Source of the DNA: Dermacoccus abyssi
GTDB taxonomy: Bacteria; Actinomycetota; Actinomycetes; Actinomycetales; Dermatophilaceae
NCBI RefSeq assembly: GCF_034541975.1
Contig: NZ_JAVYJM010000001.1
DNA length: 64,000 nt
Reading direction: 5' to 3' (one strand)
The position numbers were made by a program, and so were the translations under genes. Positions 9,055 to 17,837 of the stretch are shown piece after piece (the first letter of the stretch is position 1; each line of letters opens with the position of its first letter). The notes below the pieces were generated by a model, which saw only the letters and a list, made by a program, of their open reading frames with translations, was not told the DNA's origin and ran no database searches.

Positions 9055-9194
9055 GGCGGAACGTTATCGCTCGCGCGGGGCGGACGCCGTCGGTCGGCCG
9101 TGCACGGACGATGTGAGGTACGGCCCGAGATGTGAGCTGCGCCGGTCACAGACCGGGCCAGAGTTCACACCGTCCGGCCTGCAGCTGCCTCGGG

Positions 9195-9674
9195 TCAGAT
9201 GCGCGCGGCAGCCTCACGGTGCAAGCCCGCGAGTACGTCGAGCTGCTGATCGGCGCGTCGGAGCAGTTCTTCGAGTTGCACCGCGTCGAGACGCGGTTCG
9301 TTCTCGGCATGGGTGAGCAATGTGAGCCAGCACCGCTTCTTGCCTTCGACGCCGAGGCTGAGGGCCTCGAGCTCGACCAGATCGCTGAGCGGCGAGCGAC
9401 CCTTCAGCGCCCCGTTCGGCTTGAAGCGGCCGAGGTATTCGCCGATGCGCGCGGCTGCCTGCTGCACCCGCGCCTCGCGCACCCCGAACCTGTTGGCGAT
9501 GTCGCGCAGGGCCTGACGATCCTCGGTGACCTCGCGGGCGAGTGTCGCGAGTTGCTCACGCGCGCGAACGTCGGAGTGGGAGGAGGCGGCGCGGTCGAAG
9601 AGGTCGCGGCCCCCGGTCGAGCCCACCCAGTGATGCTGAAGGTAGATCTGCAGAAATTGGTCGTCGCGCGGCAA
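9195..9674 (-). CDS. Conserved actinobacterial hypothetical protein (helical)
   Basis: A 159-residue, mainly helical protein. I place the start at TTG 9674, which has GGAGGA at 9678-9683 directly upstream; this gives the N-terminus LPRDDQFLQIYLQHHWVGSTGG that matches a widely conserved actinobacterial family with FLQIYLNDH openings and a SPLSDLVELEALSLGVEGK core. The frame continues upstream, but that part is arginine/proline-rich shadow sequence. Function is unknown; the helical bundle is reminiscent of ferritin-like folds, which is only an impression. Confidence 0.7.
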   Translation of the reverse strand: MPRDDQFLQIYLQHHWVGSTGGRDLFDRAASSHSDVRAREQLATLAREVTEDRQALRDIANRFGVREARVQQAAARIGEYLGRFKPNGALKGRSPLSDLVELEALSLGVEGKKRCWLTLLTHAENEPRLDAVQLEELLRRADQQLDVLAGLHREAAARI

Positions 9675-9843
9675 GGGTCCTCCAAGGTCGTTGGGTTCGT
9701 TCCCGAGGCCACGGGCCGGCGACCTCCCCGCGGACCACCTCCCGGGGCGGGGGCGCCGACGAGCACACTTCGCGCACACGTGAGTTCGCGACAAGCGTTC
9801 GTGCCCGCCGGACAACAACCGGAACGCTTACAGGTGGTCACCT

Positions 9844-10161
9844 GTGCACTCCAAGCTCATCGTCGACAGTTGGCGCGAAGCATCCTTCGTGGCGGGAAAG
9901 AACCCGGTCGGAGCGCGTATTACCCACGAGACCACCACAGCGATAGCCCGGTCACTCGACAAGAAGGCAGCTAGCGGAATGCCGAGCCTCGGCCAGCTCA
10001 CCGATTGCGATGACACCCGAACCCTCGTGACGGTTCCCATCCTCACCGATGACTGGCGACGCTGGGCCGACAGCTGGCGAGGCACCGCCTTCGTGCAGGT
10101 TCAGGTCTTCGTCACGCCGGTAGGTGAGCAGCGGCGTTACCCGGAAGATGCTCCGCACTGA
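9844..10161 (+). CDS. Doubtful hypothetical ORF in the gap before serS
   Basis: A 105-codon frame in a 630-base stretch that otherwise holds no convincing gene. The middle (DDWRRWADSWRGTAFVQVQVFV) looks protein-like, but there is no clear ribosome site and the opposite strand is also open over much of the region. I list it so that the gap is described; it may not be real. Confidence 0.25.
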   Translation: MHSKLIVDSWREASFVAGKNPVGARITHETTTAIARSLDKKAASGMPSLGQLTDCDDTRTLVTVPILTDDWRRWADSWRGTAFVQVQVFVTPVGEQRRYPEDAPH

Positions 10162-10231
10162 AGCCGGCACGAATCGACGCGGTCAGGGTGGCGTAGGTCG
10201 GGGGGGCTGAACCAACGGGGTGCGTAAAGAA

Positions 10232-10278
10232 CGCGCGAGTGCCCGCACCGTCCTCATGACGATGCGGGCACTCGCGCG
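10232..10278. terminator. Intrinsic terminator downstream of serS
   Basis: Perfect 16-bp stem (10232-10247 with 10263-10278) and a 15-base loop, 26 bp past the serS stop on the minus strand. Confidence 0.8.
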
Positions 10279-10303
10279 CGGATCGGCGCGTCAGGCAACC
10301 AGG

Positions 10304-11620
10304 TCAGGCGATGACGGGCAGCACCTCGAGGCCGCCCATGTACTTGCGCAGCGCCTCGGGCACGCGCACGGAACCGTCCGCCTGCTGGTGGGTCTCGAGG
10401 ATGGCGACGAGCCAGCGAGTCGTCGCGAGCGTGCCGTTGAGCGTCGCGACGGCACGGGTGGCGCCCTCGCCTCGCTCACGAACGTTGAGACGGCGCGCCT
10501 GGAACGTCGTGCAGTTCGACGTCGACGTCAGCTCGCGGTACGTGCCCTGCGTCGGCACCCACGCCTCGCAGTCGAACTTGCGCGCAGCGGACGTGCCGAG
10601 ATCACCCGCGGCCGTGTCGATGACGCGGTAGGAGAGCTCGCACTTGGCGAGCATCTCCTCCTCCCACGCCAGCATCTTGGCGTGCTCCGCTTCGGCGTCC
10701 TCGACCTTGCAGTAGGTGAACATCTCGACCTTGTTGAATTGGTGCACGCGAATGATGCCGCGCGTGTCCTTGCCGTACGAGCCGGCCTCGCGGCGGTAGC
10801 AGCTCGACCATCCGGCGTAGCGCACGGGCGCGGCGACGTCGATGATCTCGTTCGCGTGGTAGCCGGCGAGGGCCACCTCTGAGGTGCCGACGAGGTAGAG
10901 GTCGTCCTCTTCCTGCACGCGGTAGATCTCGGCGTCGTGCTTGACGTCGAAGCCCGTGCCCTGCATGGTCTCGGGGCGCACGAGCGTCGGCGTGATCATG
11001 GGCGTGAAGCCGTTCTCGATGGCCTGGTCGAGTGCCATCTGCAGCAGCGCCAGCTCGAGGCGAGCGCCGACGCCCTTGAGGAAGTAGAAGCGCGAACCCG
11101 ATACCTTCGTGCCGCGCTCCATGTCGATGGCGCCGATCTTCTCGCCGATCTCGAGGTGATCCTTCGGCTCGAAGTCGAACGCGGCCGGCTCGCCGACCGT
11201 CTTGACCGTGACGAAGTCGTCCTCGCCACCGGCGGGCACGCCGTCGAGCACGACGTTCGGCACGGCGCGGATCAGCTCGTCGAACTTCGCACCGGCCTGG
11301 TCGGCCGTGGCCTCGAGTTCCTTGACGCGGGTGCTCAGCGCGGCGGCATTCTCGCGGGCCGTGTCCGCCTCAGCCTGCAGGCGCGCGACCTCGGCGTCGT
11401 CACCCGACTTCTTCGCCTTGTTGAGCGCGCCCATCGCGGCACCGACGCTCTTGGAGACCTGCTTCTGCTCGGCACGCACCTTCTCGAACTCGCCGAGGGA
11501 CGAACGACGCGTCGAGTCGAGTTCGAGAATCTGGTCGACGACGCTCTCGTCGGCGCCGCGAGCCCGCTGGCTCGCGCGGACGGCGTCAGGGTTTTCGCGC
11601 AGAAGCTTGATGTCGATCAC
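10304..11620 (-). CDS. serS: Seryl-tRNA synthetase
   Basis: A 438-residue class II aminoacyl-tRNA synthetase that charges tRNA-Ser with serine. The N-terminal coiled-coil arm (about 25-105, rich in A, K, E and Q) is intact. Motif 2 is seen in SSCYRREAGSYGKDTRGIIRV, the TSE serine-site motif in VGTSEVALAGYH, and motif 3 near the end in GTLATTRWLVAILE. Length is typical for bacteria. The gene faces left, is followed by a strong terminator, and marks the left edge of the accessory region that begins just upstream of its start. Confidence 0.97.
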   Translation of the reverse strand: MIDIKLLRENPDAVRASQRARGADESVVDQILELDSTRRSSLGEFEKVRAEQKQVSKSVGAAMGALNKAKKSGDDAEVARLQAEADTARENAAALSTRVKELEATADQAGAKFDELIRAVPNVVLDGVPAGGEDDFVTVKTVGEPAAFDFEPKDHLEIGEKIGAIDMERGTKVSGSRFYFLKGVGARLELALLQMALDQAIENGFTPMITPTLVRPETMQGTGFDVKHDAEIYRVQEEDDLYLVGTSEVALAGYHANEIIDVAAPVRYAGWSSCYRREAGSYGKDTRGIIRVHQFNKVEMFTYCKVEDAEAEHAKMLAWEEEMLAKCELSYRVIDTAAGDLGTSAARKFDCEAWVPTQGTYRELTSTSNCTTFQARRLNVRERGEGATRAVATLNGTLATTRWLVAILETHQQADGSVRVPEALRKYMGGLEVLPVIA

Positions 11621-11755
11621 GAGGTAAGGCTATCGGGTAGGGGCAACCGGGTTGCCCGGAGACGCCCCGACGAGCGCAGAACCCGCCTAAGGGGAGAGCG
11701 TTGAACAACTCGTACCGTCCCAACGCACTCGTCACGGGCCTGTGAGGCCCTCCAT

Positions 11756-11886
11756 TCATGGCCTCGACCACACGCGCGAGTCCTCCTCAAACCAGTCCGC
11801 AGCATCCAGCAGCATCTCGGCGGCCGGTTCGTTCGGCGTGCGCTCACGTGGCGCATCGACGCGTCGGCCGTTCACGAGAAGGTGGA
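11756..11886 (-). pseudogene. C-terminal remnant of an unknown gene
   Basis: In a frame different from the methylase, about 42 codons run to a TGA at 11756: VHLLVNGRRVDAPRERTP, then NEPAAEMLLDAADWFEED and SRVWSRP. It reads like a genuine protein end without any start, joined directly to the broken 3' end of the methylase. It marks a deletion or recombination junction near 11880. The parent family is not recognised. Confidence 0.4.
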
Positions 11887-13923
11887 CCGAGGGTACCTAC
11901 TGGCCACCGGGTCAGCGGTGAATGCGTCATGGTCGGTAGCCTCCACGATGAGGCCTCCACCATCACGGGCCATGTTGCCGAACGTGCAAGCGGGCAGTTC
12001 GGGGGAGAGGGGCTGTCGACGCTGTTCGACCAGGACGTTGGGTGCATCGACGAGGTAGGCGTTGATCGACGTGGCGGGGGCCTCGGTGGCCTCGCCCTTG
12101 AGCGAGGGGTAACTGAACAGGCGTGCAGGCGGCTGCGCATTCTTGTCGAAGCCGGTGATGACGCAGTGCACAGCGGCGGCGTTCGCTGCTTCCGATGACC
12201 ACGCGAACGTCCGGTGGGCGAAGCGCAGGCGCCATCCTGCCTCGAAGATGGGGCCGAACAATGCCGGAACGGGCTCACCTTGCACGATCGAGTTCGTCGA
12301 TACCAGAGCGAAGCGACCGCCTTCGAAGCCAGCAAAGTAGTCGATCGCCTTCTTGAACCAGGCTGTGACGTAGTCGAGGCGACCGATGTCTTGGCGTCCC
12401 CACACTTCGCGAAGCTGCTGCGCCTGCGTGGCCGAGCGGGTCGCGTGCCCCAGGAATGGGGGGTTGCCGACGATGCGCACGTCGTTGCTCGGTGTCAGGA
12501 TGGCCCGCCAGTCGGTATCGAGCGCGTCCGCGACGTGGATGGAGTCGACCTTGGTCAGCGGCAACGGCTCGGGCGCCGCACCGAGTGACAGTTCCATCGC
12601 GAGGTTGGCTTGGTGGTCGACGAGGTGCAGCGCCGTGGCCGCGATGCGTGCGGGCCATTCCTCCAGCTCAAGGCCAACGAAGTGATCCAACGTGACCTTC
12701 AGGTTCGCCGCGACGAAGAACAACGTCTCGGACAGCGCCCCGAGTTGCTGCAAACGTTCGAGGATCTGCAGGTCAAGCGCCCGCATCTCGGCGTAGGCCA
12801 CGACGAGGAAGTTGCCGCAACCACAGGCAGGGTCGAACACGCGCACCTTCGCTAGGTCTTCCCGCAGCTTCTTCAGCTTCTTGACGTCGTGGTGCGCAGC
12901 GACTGCGCGCTCTCGCAGCTCGTCCATGAACAAGGGGTTGATCGTCTTGAGGATGTTGGTGCGTGTTGTGTAGTGCTCGCCGAGCTCGCGCCGGGCGGCC
13001 TTGTCTTTGACTGACTGGAACAGGCTGCCGAACACTGCGGGGCTGATCTTCGACCAGTTGAACGCGCACGCCTCGAGGAGTTTCTCGCGCATCTCCGAGT
13101 CGAACGAGGGGATGCTCACCGACTCCCCGAACAGGTCACCGTTGACGTAGGGGAATCGCTGAACGAGTGGGTCGAGGGTGTGCTGTCGTTTGCTGCTTTC
13201 TCGATTGAGGGCCTGGAACAGGACGCTCAACTGCGCGCCCAGATCAGAACCGTCCTCGGCGGTGCGGGTTTCGACGAACTCGTAGAACAGGTCGCGTTCC
13301 CACACTCCTGCGTCGTCGGCGTACAGCGCGAACAAGGTGCGCACTAGGAACACGGATGCATCGTGGTCGTCGTAGCCAGATGCCTCGAGGGACTCGTACA
13401 AGCTGCCCATGAGTTTCGCGGCCTTGACCGATGCTTGCTCTTGCTCGCGGCTGCCGAACGTTCGTTGCTGGTAGCCGGCCAAGAAGGCCAGTGCGTCGCA
13501 TCGTTCGGGTAGCTGCTCCAACGTGAACGTGATTGCGTCAGCGCCATCGGGTGACAACTCCAGCAGGCGGAAGGTCGCGAAGTCACTCGTGATGACCCAG
13601 CGGGGCATCTCGGCGCCGCTAAGGGCATCGAGGTAGTCGAGGGCCTGCTGCTCGGCCGCTTCGAGATCAACACCCTTGGACTTCATCTCGATCGCGCACA
13701 GTCCCGGCACGAGAGCGTCGATGTAACCACCGCGGCCCGTCGATGAGCGGCGCGCCCGCTTCTCGTACAAGGCAGCCTTGGATTCAGAGAGCCCGTAGAC
13801 CTTGAGCAGGTCTGCGACGAACTGGTGAGCTTGCTGCTTCTCCGCCCCCGGCTCGTCCCGCCAGTCACGAACGAACGCGACACTCCGCTTGCGAATCTCA
13901 GCCAATGACAGCGGCTTGGCCAC
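11872..13923 (-). pseudogene. Type IIL/MmeI-like restriction-modification enzyme, 3' truncated
   Basis: A 683-residue frame of a combined nuclease-methyltransferase. Near residue 75 a PD-(D/E)XK-like nuclease motif is visible (YIDALVPGLCAIEMKSKG). A helical spacer follows, then SAM motif I (FDPACGCGNF) and the adenine-methylase motif IV NPPFLGH. The family normally continues with a target-recognition domain of about 200 more residues; here the frame ends soon after GNMARDGGGLIVEATDHDAF with SRYPRSTFS, so specificity is lost and the product is probably inactive. The start is the GTG at 13923, with GAGGA 6 bases upstream. Confidence 0.75.
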
Positions 13924-14035
13924 GGACACTCCTCGGTCGACAGCTGGAACACCGTGAGCGTAGCCACCCTCGCCAGGGGCGGAAAGTGATTCCAAAGGAA
14001 TCGGGCGGGCGAGGGGGTGTGACGTGGTCTCGCGG

Positions 14036-14200
14036 CTGCCGACGCCCTGGCCCGCGCTGTCGGTCAGGGTGACGTGATCGTGTGCTCGAAGATCGACCGC
14101 CTGGGGCGCACGATGTTCGAGACAATGGAAACGATCCTCGAGCTGACGCAGCACGGCGTGAGCGTCGAGACCGGCGACGCCGGGCGTCCTCGATCCGCAC
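14036..14200 (+). pseudogene. Serine recombinase fragment
   Basis: Internal piece of a resolvase/invertase catalytic domain: DALARAVGQGDVIVCSKIDRLGRTMFETME, containing the diagnostic KIDRLGR segment. The N-terminal catalytic serine region and the C-terminal helix-turn-helix are both missing. It lies between the methylase remnant and plasmid-like debris. Confidence 0.6.
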
Positions 14201-14272
14201 ACCGCCTCGGGTGCTTCTTCGAGCGACCCCGAACTTGCGCGCGCTCACCTCAACCAGGACGGGCGCCCCCGC

Positions 14273-14704
14273 GTGCCCGCGCCTGCCGTCGAGAGCGGAC
14301 CCAGCCGCGGGCAGCTCGCCGCACGCCACGTGCAACTCGCGGTGCGCGCTAGCGACCCCAGCCGTGAGCGCGCGTGGCTCGCCGTCACCCAGCAGATGAG
14401 CCGCACCATCGACGCGTTACGCGACGCGGCCCAAGCGCGCGGCGAACTCGCCGCCGCACGCGCCATGCACGAGAACAGCTCGACGCCGCTGCACGCGCTG
14501 AACACGAGCATGGCGCCGGCGACGACGCAGACCAGCACGCGCGAACAGGTCAACTACGCCGACCTCGACTCGCGCGGCAAGCAGCGCTTCATCAATCAGG
14601 CGATCCGCGAAGGCCGCACCAACCCCCTCCAAGGCTCGACGGACGCCATGCCGCGCCACGACGACAGCAACAGCACCGACCGAGGACGCGGGCGCTCCGT
14701 GTGA
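14273..14704 (+). CDS. Plasmid-like hypothetical, probably a C-terminal fragment
   Basis: A 143-residue frame beginning at a GTG, though the frame is open upstream as well and seems to abut the recombinase fragment. The sequence is hydrophilic and helical, with AAQARGELAAARAMHENS and later EQVNYADLDSRGKQRFINQAI. It reminds me of C-terminal parts of mobilisation proteins from actinobacterial plasmids, but I cannot support a function. It is likely debris of an integrated plasmid. Confidence 0.4.
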   Translation: MPAPAVESGPSRGQLAARHVQLAVRASDPSRERAWLAVTQQMSRTIDALRDAAQARGELAAARAMHENSSTPLHALNTSMAPATTQTSTREQVNYADLDSRGKQRFINQAIREGRTNPLQGSTDAMPRHDDSNSTDRGRGRSV

Positions 14705-14805
14705 GCGAGGGACGCCGCCGGTTCCGACGATGAGAACGTCGTTGGGTTACGACGATCAGAACGTCATCGATTCCTTCGGTGATCCCAGGGCCCGTTCCGG
14801 GCGTT

Positions 14806-16374
14806 TCAGGTCAAGCCGTTTAGGTAGGCGACCACGGTGGTAGCGGCCATGATGCCTTGCACAGCGTTGCGCCGACTGTATTGCCGCCCGCCGAGCGCGT
14901 GCGTGGAGGCGTGGCGCGAGAAAGTTGAAGGAACCCGATCACCCTGGTCTGGGTGGTAGTGAGCGAACGCCTCCCAGAGCGTGGTTGCGATGTAGCTCGA
15001 CCAAACGTCCAAGTCGGAACGCCGGGCCCGGAAGGCGCCTACGGACTCCCCTTTTCGCCGCCGGGCTGCTGTACTCAGTTGGGCGTTTGCTTTCAGGTCG
15101 AGCTTCAGAAGTCGGTCGAGAACGAGGGCTGCGGTTGCTTGCGCGGGGTAGTACATGTCCTGCTCCAGCGCGGCGATCGCCTGTTGCAGTGCTGTTCGCA
15201 CCTCGAGGGTCGACAGGGAATCGCACTTGGCCAACGTCTCCTTGCATGTTTCGAGAATCGCTGGCCGGCGATCGCCAAGGATGCGGCGGACCGCTGCGCG
15301 GTCTTTGGCCCGGATGAAGCTTCGCGCTACGCGCGGCGGCGTAACGAGGTACAGCGAGACGCCATGCTCCTGGACGAAGTCGAGCAGCTCGTCAGATGTC
15401 AACCCCTCAATCGTCCGCAAGTTTGAGGGGAGGGAGGCCTGACGCAAGAGTTCTCGCCAATGCCGCTCGATCTTGCGCAGCGTCTCCAACCACTCCGGGG
15501 TTGCGTTGCTGGCGGCGAGGCCCGCGAGCCCTGCCGCGAAGTTGGCGTTCCTTCGCCAGTAGGAAGCGAAGATGCCCTCGAACACGTTCTGCGTTGGCAC
15601 CGTGATCTTGGGCCAGTTCAGTCGAACGTTAGTCGCTGCGACGCCACTGAGGCTCTGCTGCTGTTGGGCGAGAGCCGATTGAAACGTCGATGACCCCAAG
15701 AATCTCTGGGCCGCGTTCAGTCCCGGGGTTGCGTTGCTGGCGGCGAGGCCCGCGAGCCCTGCCGCGAAGTTGGCGTTCCTTCGCCAGTAGGAAGCGAAGA
15801 TGCCCTCGAACACGTTCTGCGTTGGCACCGTGATCTTGGGCCAGTTCAGTCGAACGTTAGTCGCTGCGACGCCACTGAGGCTCTGCTGCTGTTGGGCGAG
15901 AGCCGATTGAAACGTCGATGACCCCAAGAATCTCTGGGCCGCGTTCAGTCCCGGGGTTGCGTTGCTGGCGGCGAGGCCCGCGAGCCCTGCCGCGAAGTTG
16001 GCGTTCCTTCGCCAGTAGGAAGCGAAGATGCCCTCGAACACGTTCTGCGTTGGCACCGTGATCTTGGGCCAGTTCAGTCGAACGTTAGTCGCTGCGACGC
16101 CACTGAGGCTCTGCTGCTGTTGGGCGAGAGCCGATTGAAACGTCGATGACCCCAAGAATCTCTGGGCCGCGTTCAGTCCCGGGGTTGCGTTGCTGGCGGC
16201 GAGGCCCGACTTAAAGTTTACTGGGGCCGTGCTGTGAGTTTTCTCCACAAGGGTGAAGGTAGCTGGTGTTGGTGACAGGACTGCGGCTGACCGATTGGTG
16301 CGAAGCCGCCGACCCGAGCGCCCGAGTGTGCCGATAGGGCCATCCCTAGATTCCCCTTGTCCGAGAGTGTGCAT
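14806..16374 (-). CDS. Hypothetical protein with three exact 76-residue repeats
   Basis: A 522-residue frame of unknown family. After about 55 residues of unlike N-terminal sequence come three identical 76-residue repeats and the first part of a fourth. Each contains FLGSSTFQSALAQQQQSLSG, then NWPKITVPTQNVFEGIFASYWRRNANF and GLAASNATP. The unique C-terminal half (about 285-522) starts EWLETLRKIERHWRELL and contains LRTIEGLTSDELLDFVQEHG and a helical AALEQDMYYPAQATAALVLDRLL region. The DNA repeats are identical, which implies very recent expansion. The start is uncertain: the region before the repeats overlaps a leader block shared with another part of the island. Confidence 0.55.
   Translation of the reverse strand: MHTLGQGESRDGPIGTLGRSGRRLRTNRSAAVLSPTPATFTLVEKTHSTAPVNFKSGLAASNATPGLNAAQRFLGSSTFQSALAQQQQSLSGVAATNVRLNWPKITVPTQNVFEGIFASYWRRNANFAAGLAGLAASNATPGLNAAQRFLGSSTFQSALAQQQQSLSGVAATNVRLNWPKITVPTQNVFEGIFASYWRRNANFAAGLAGLAASNATPGLNAAQRFLGSSTFQSALAQQQQSLSGVAATNVRLNWPKITVPTQNVFEGIFASYWRRNANFAAGLAGLAASNATPEWLETLRKIERHWRELLRQASLPSNLRTIEGLTSDELLDFVQEHGVSLYLVTPPRVARSFIRAKDRAAVRRILGDRRPAILETCKETLAKCDSLSTLEVRTALQQAIAALEQDMYYPAQATAALVLDRLLKLDLKANAQLSTAARRRKGESVGAFRARRSDLDVWSSYIATTLWEAFAHYHPDQGDRVPSTFSRHASTHALGGRQYSRRNAVQGIMAATTVVAYLNGLT
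15497..16207. repeat. 228-bp tandem repeat, 3.1 copies
   Basis: The same 228-base unit recurs at 15495, 15723 and 15951, with about 30 bases of a fourth unit from 16179. Wherever I compared lines the copies are identical. The unit length is divisible by three, so copy-number change keeps the host gene in frame. Confidence 0.9.
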
Positions 16375-16483
16375 CTGAGGGGGTTCCTACTTGCGTGGGG
16401 TGGGGTACACCCCCACTCGCGGCGAGTGTGCATTCACACCACCCACCCCAGATGCGCGCCACGGCACGGAGTGGATGGTGCAC

Positions 16484-16502
16484 AAACCTTCGTTTGAGCT
16501 AC
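16484..16502 (+). repeat. Cassette-like palindromic motif, copy 1
   Basis: Reads AAACCTTCGTTTGAGCTAC, a close match to the consensus AAACGGTCGTTTGAGCTAC. It lies 48 bases before the start of the small gene at 16551 and has the same orientation as copy 2. Confidence 0.6.
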
Positions 16503-16550
16503 CGGTGTGGGGCGCCAGTGAATCTTGCGTGTCAGTGCCAGAATCAGCGC

Positions 16551-17036
16551 ATGGGACTATTCGGATTCGGCAAGCGTGACTGTGACGGCGACGAAGTTGA
16601 GGGTGACGACGAGGACTGGGGTATGGAGCCAGCGCACCCTCGCTTCGCAGCGCATTTCACTCATCCGATCTACAACGACTCGGGTAACGACTGGGGCCCG
16701 TTCGGCGATGATGAGGGAGCTGACACCCTCGCGGAGTGGGAAGATCGGCGCGACGAATTAACCTCCTCCACCCGGTTGCGGGACATGTACGACTCGGAAG
16801 AGGAATGGCAGGAGTCGGTCGCTGAGATCGGAACGTCGCCCCTCGACACGGACGACGAGGCCACCTGGGTTGTGGCGCGTGCCTTCACCCTGCTGCGACT
16901 GACAGGTCAGATCGACGACGAGGGCAAGGCTGCCGCCCTGCGAGGACTGGACCGGCTCCTCCAAGAGACTGACAACGCCGAGGAATATCTCCAGCAGAAG
17001 CGCGACCTCGAAGCTTGGCAGAACCCGAGTAACTGA
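16551..17036 (+). CDS. Acidic hypothetical protein between two motif copies
   Basis: A 161-residue acidic protein. The N-terminal third is rich in D and E (CDGDEVEGDDEDWGMEP), followed by WGPFGDDEGADTLAEWEDR, which resembles DUF4259-like proteins, and a helical C-terminal half with ARAFTLLRLTGQIDDEGKAA. Function is unknown; small acidic proteins of this kind often serve as immunity or regulatory partners. It is flanked by direct copies of the palindromic motif, 48 bases upstream and 27 bases past its stop, as in the array near 53-56 kb. Confidence 0.65.
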   Translation: MGLFGFGKRDCDGDEVEGDDEDWGMEPAHPRFAAHFTHPIYNDSGNDWGPFGDDEGADTLAEWEDRRDELTSSTRLRDMYDSEEEWQESVAEIGTSPLDTDDEATWVVARAFTLLRLTGQIDDEGKAAALRGLDRLLQETDNAEEYLQQKRDLEAWQNPSN

Positions 17037-17063
17037 CACGCGGGACCATTCCGCGCAGTGCGG

Positions 17064-17082
17064 AAACGGTCGTTTGAGCCAC
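17064..17082 (+). repeat. Cassette-like palindromic motif, copy 2
   Basis: Reads AAACGGTCGTTTGAGCCAC, one base from consensus, 27 bases past the stop of the acidic gene. Flanking GCAGTGCGG and CCACAGTGC form imperfect outer arms. Confidence 0.65.
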
Positions 17083-17174
17083 AGTGCATAACTCCGTAAG
17101 GCCGCACCCACCCTAAGGTGCCTCAACTTCTTCATGCTGATTGCAGGACGAGGGTGGAGAGGGGGTGAAACGAC

Positions 17175-17396
17175 ATGGCGAACAGCATCGAGACCTACTA
17201 TGAAGGCGGCCAGTGGAAGAACCGGCCCCAGGGAAACAGCCGCGCCAGCAACACGCACGAGACCAAGGCGGCCGCTCAGAGCGTGGGGCGCGAGATGGCC
17301 AAGGATCGAGGAGCTGAACACATCATCAAGAAGATGGACGGCACCATCGGAGAGCGCAACTCCTATGGGAACGATCCGCACCCGCCAAAGGGCTGA
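17175..17396 (+). CDS. DUF2188-family small protein
   Basis: A 73-residue protein with the DUF2188 layout: ETYYEGGQWKNRPQGNSRAS, then helix AAAQSVGREMAKDRGAEHII, and the typical end DGTIGERNSYGNDPHPPKG. An AGAGGGGG ribosome site precedes the ATG. The family is widespread, often in mobile or defence-rich DNA, and has no defined role. It lies directly after motif copy 2 and before a perfect inverted repeat. Confidence 0.8.
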   Translation: MANSIETYYEGGQWKNRPQGNSRASNTHETKAAAQSVGREMAKDRGAEHIIKKMDGTIGERNSYGNDPHPPKG

Positions 17397-17427
17397 CCCT
17401 GGCCCGCGGTGCATAAACGATCACTAT

Positions 17428-17477
17428 CCTCGAGATTTCATCGGGTGTCGGTGTCGACGGCCGATGAAATCTCGAGG
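17428..17477. repeat. Perfect 17-bp inverted repeat at an IS remnant
   Basis: Arms CCTCGAGATTTCATCGG (17428-17444) and its exact complement (17461-17477) enclose 16 bases. It begins 32 bases past the DUF2188 stop and ends exactly where the ISL3 transposase remnant begins. There is no T-run, so it may be an element-end scar rather than a terminator. Confidence 0.65.
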
Positions 17478-17678
17478 CTACGTCCTGGCCGTGCCCGGTC
17501 GCGACCACTGCGCACTCCGGGCACCGATCGGCCCTGGTGGTGACTCGACCGTCACGACCACCCGGTCGGCGGTGTCGTGCTCGACGCCGATCACGTGCAG
17601 CCCGGGCAGATCGACGAGCAGGTCGCACCGGTCGCAGTAGCCGCCGGCACCGTGGCAGCAGGACGTACGCTCATCCAT
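17478..17678 (-). pseudogene. ISL3-type transposase, N-terminal remnant
   Basis: From the ATG at 17678 the frame gives a zinc-binding start (CCHGAGGYCDRCDLL) and DLPGLHVIGVEHDTADRVVV, the usual opening of a second ISL3-family lineage. After VESPPGPIG the frame shifts; the expected CPECAVVATGHG continues in another frame. All downstream domains are missing. It is unrelated in detail to the intact ISL3 copies in this window. Confidence 0.6.
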
Positions 17679-17837
17679 TTCGAGGTCCTTGCGGTCAGAT
17701 GAGGTAGAAGTCCTCTGATCCTCAGGGACCTCGACCCACACCCACCGCACCCCACTCGACGCGCCGCCTACTCACCCACGCTCAACGGCGAAGAGCCTGA
17801 TATTTAACAGGATTCGGTGGTCCGGGCTATCTTGGAG

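Noticed and set aside
10304..11900. tRNA gene as island attachment site next to serS
   Set aside because: No cloverleaf-like sequence or direct repeat pair at the island edges was found by eye.
15497..16207. Tandem repeat considered as CRISPR or satellite replication iterons
   Set aside because: Units are 228 bp, contiguous without spacers, and coding; no replication gene nearby.
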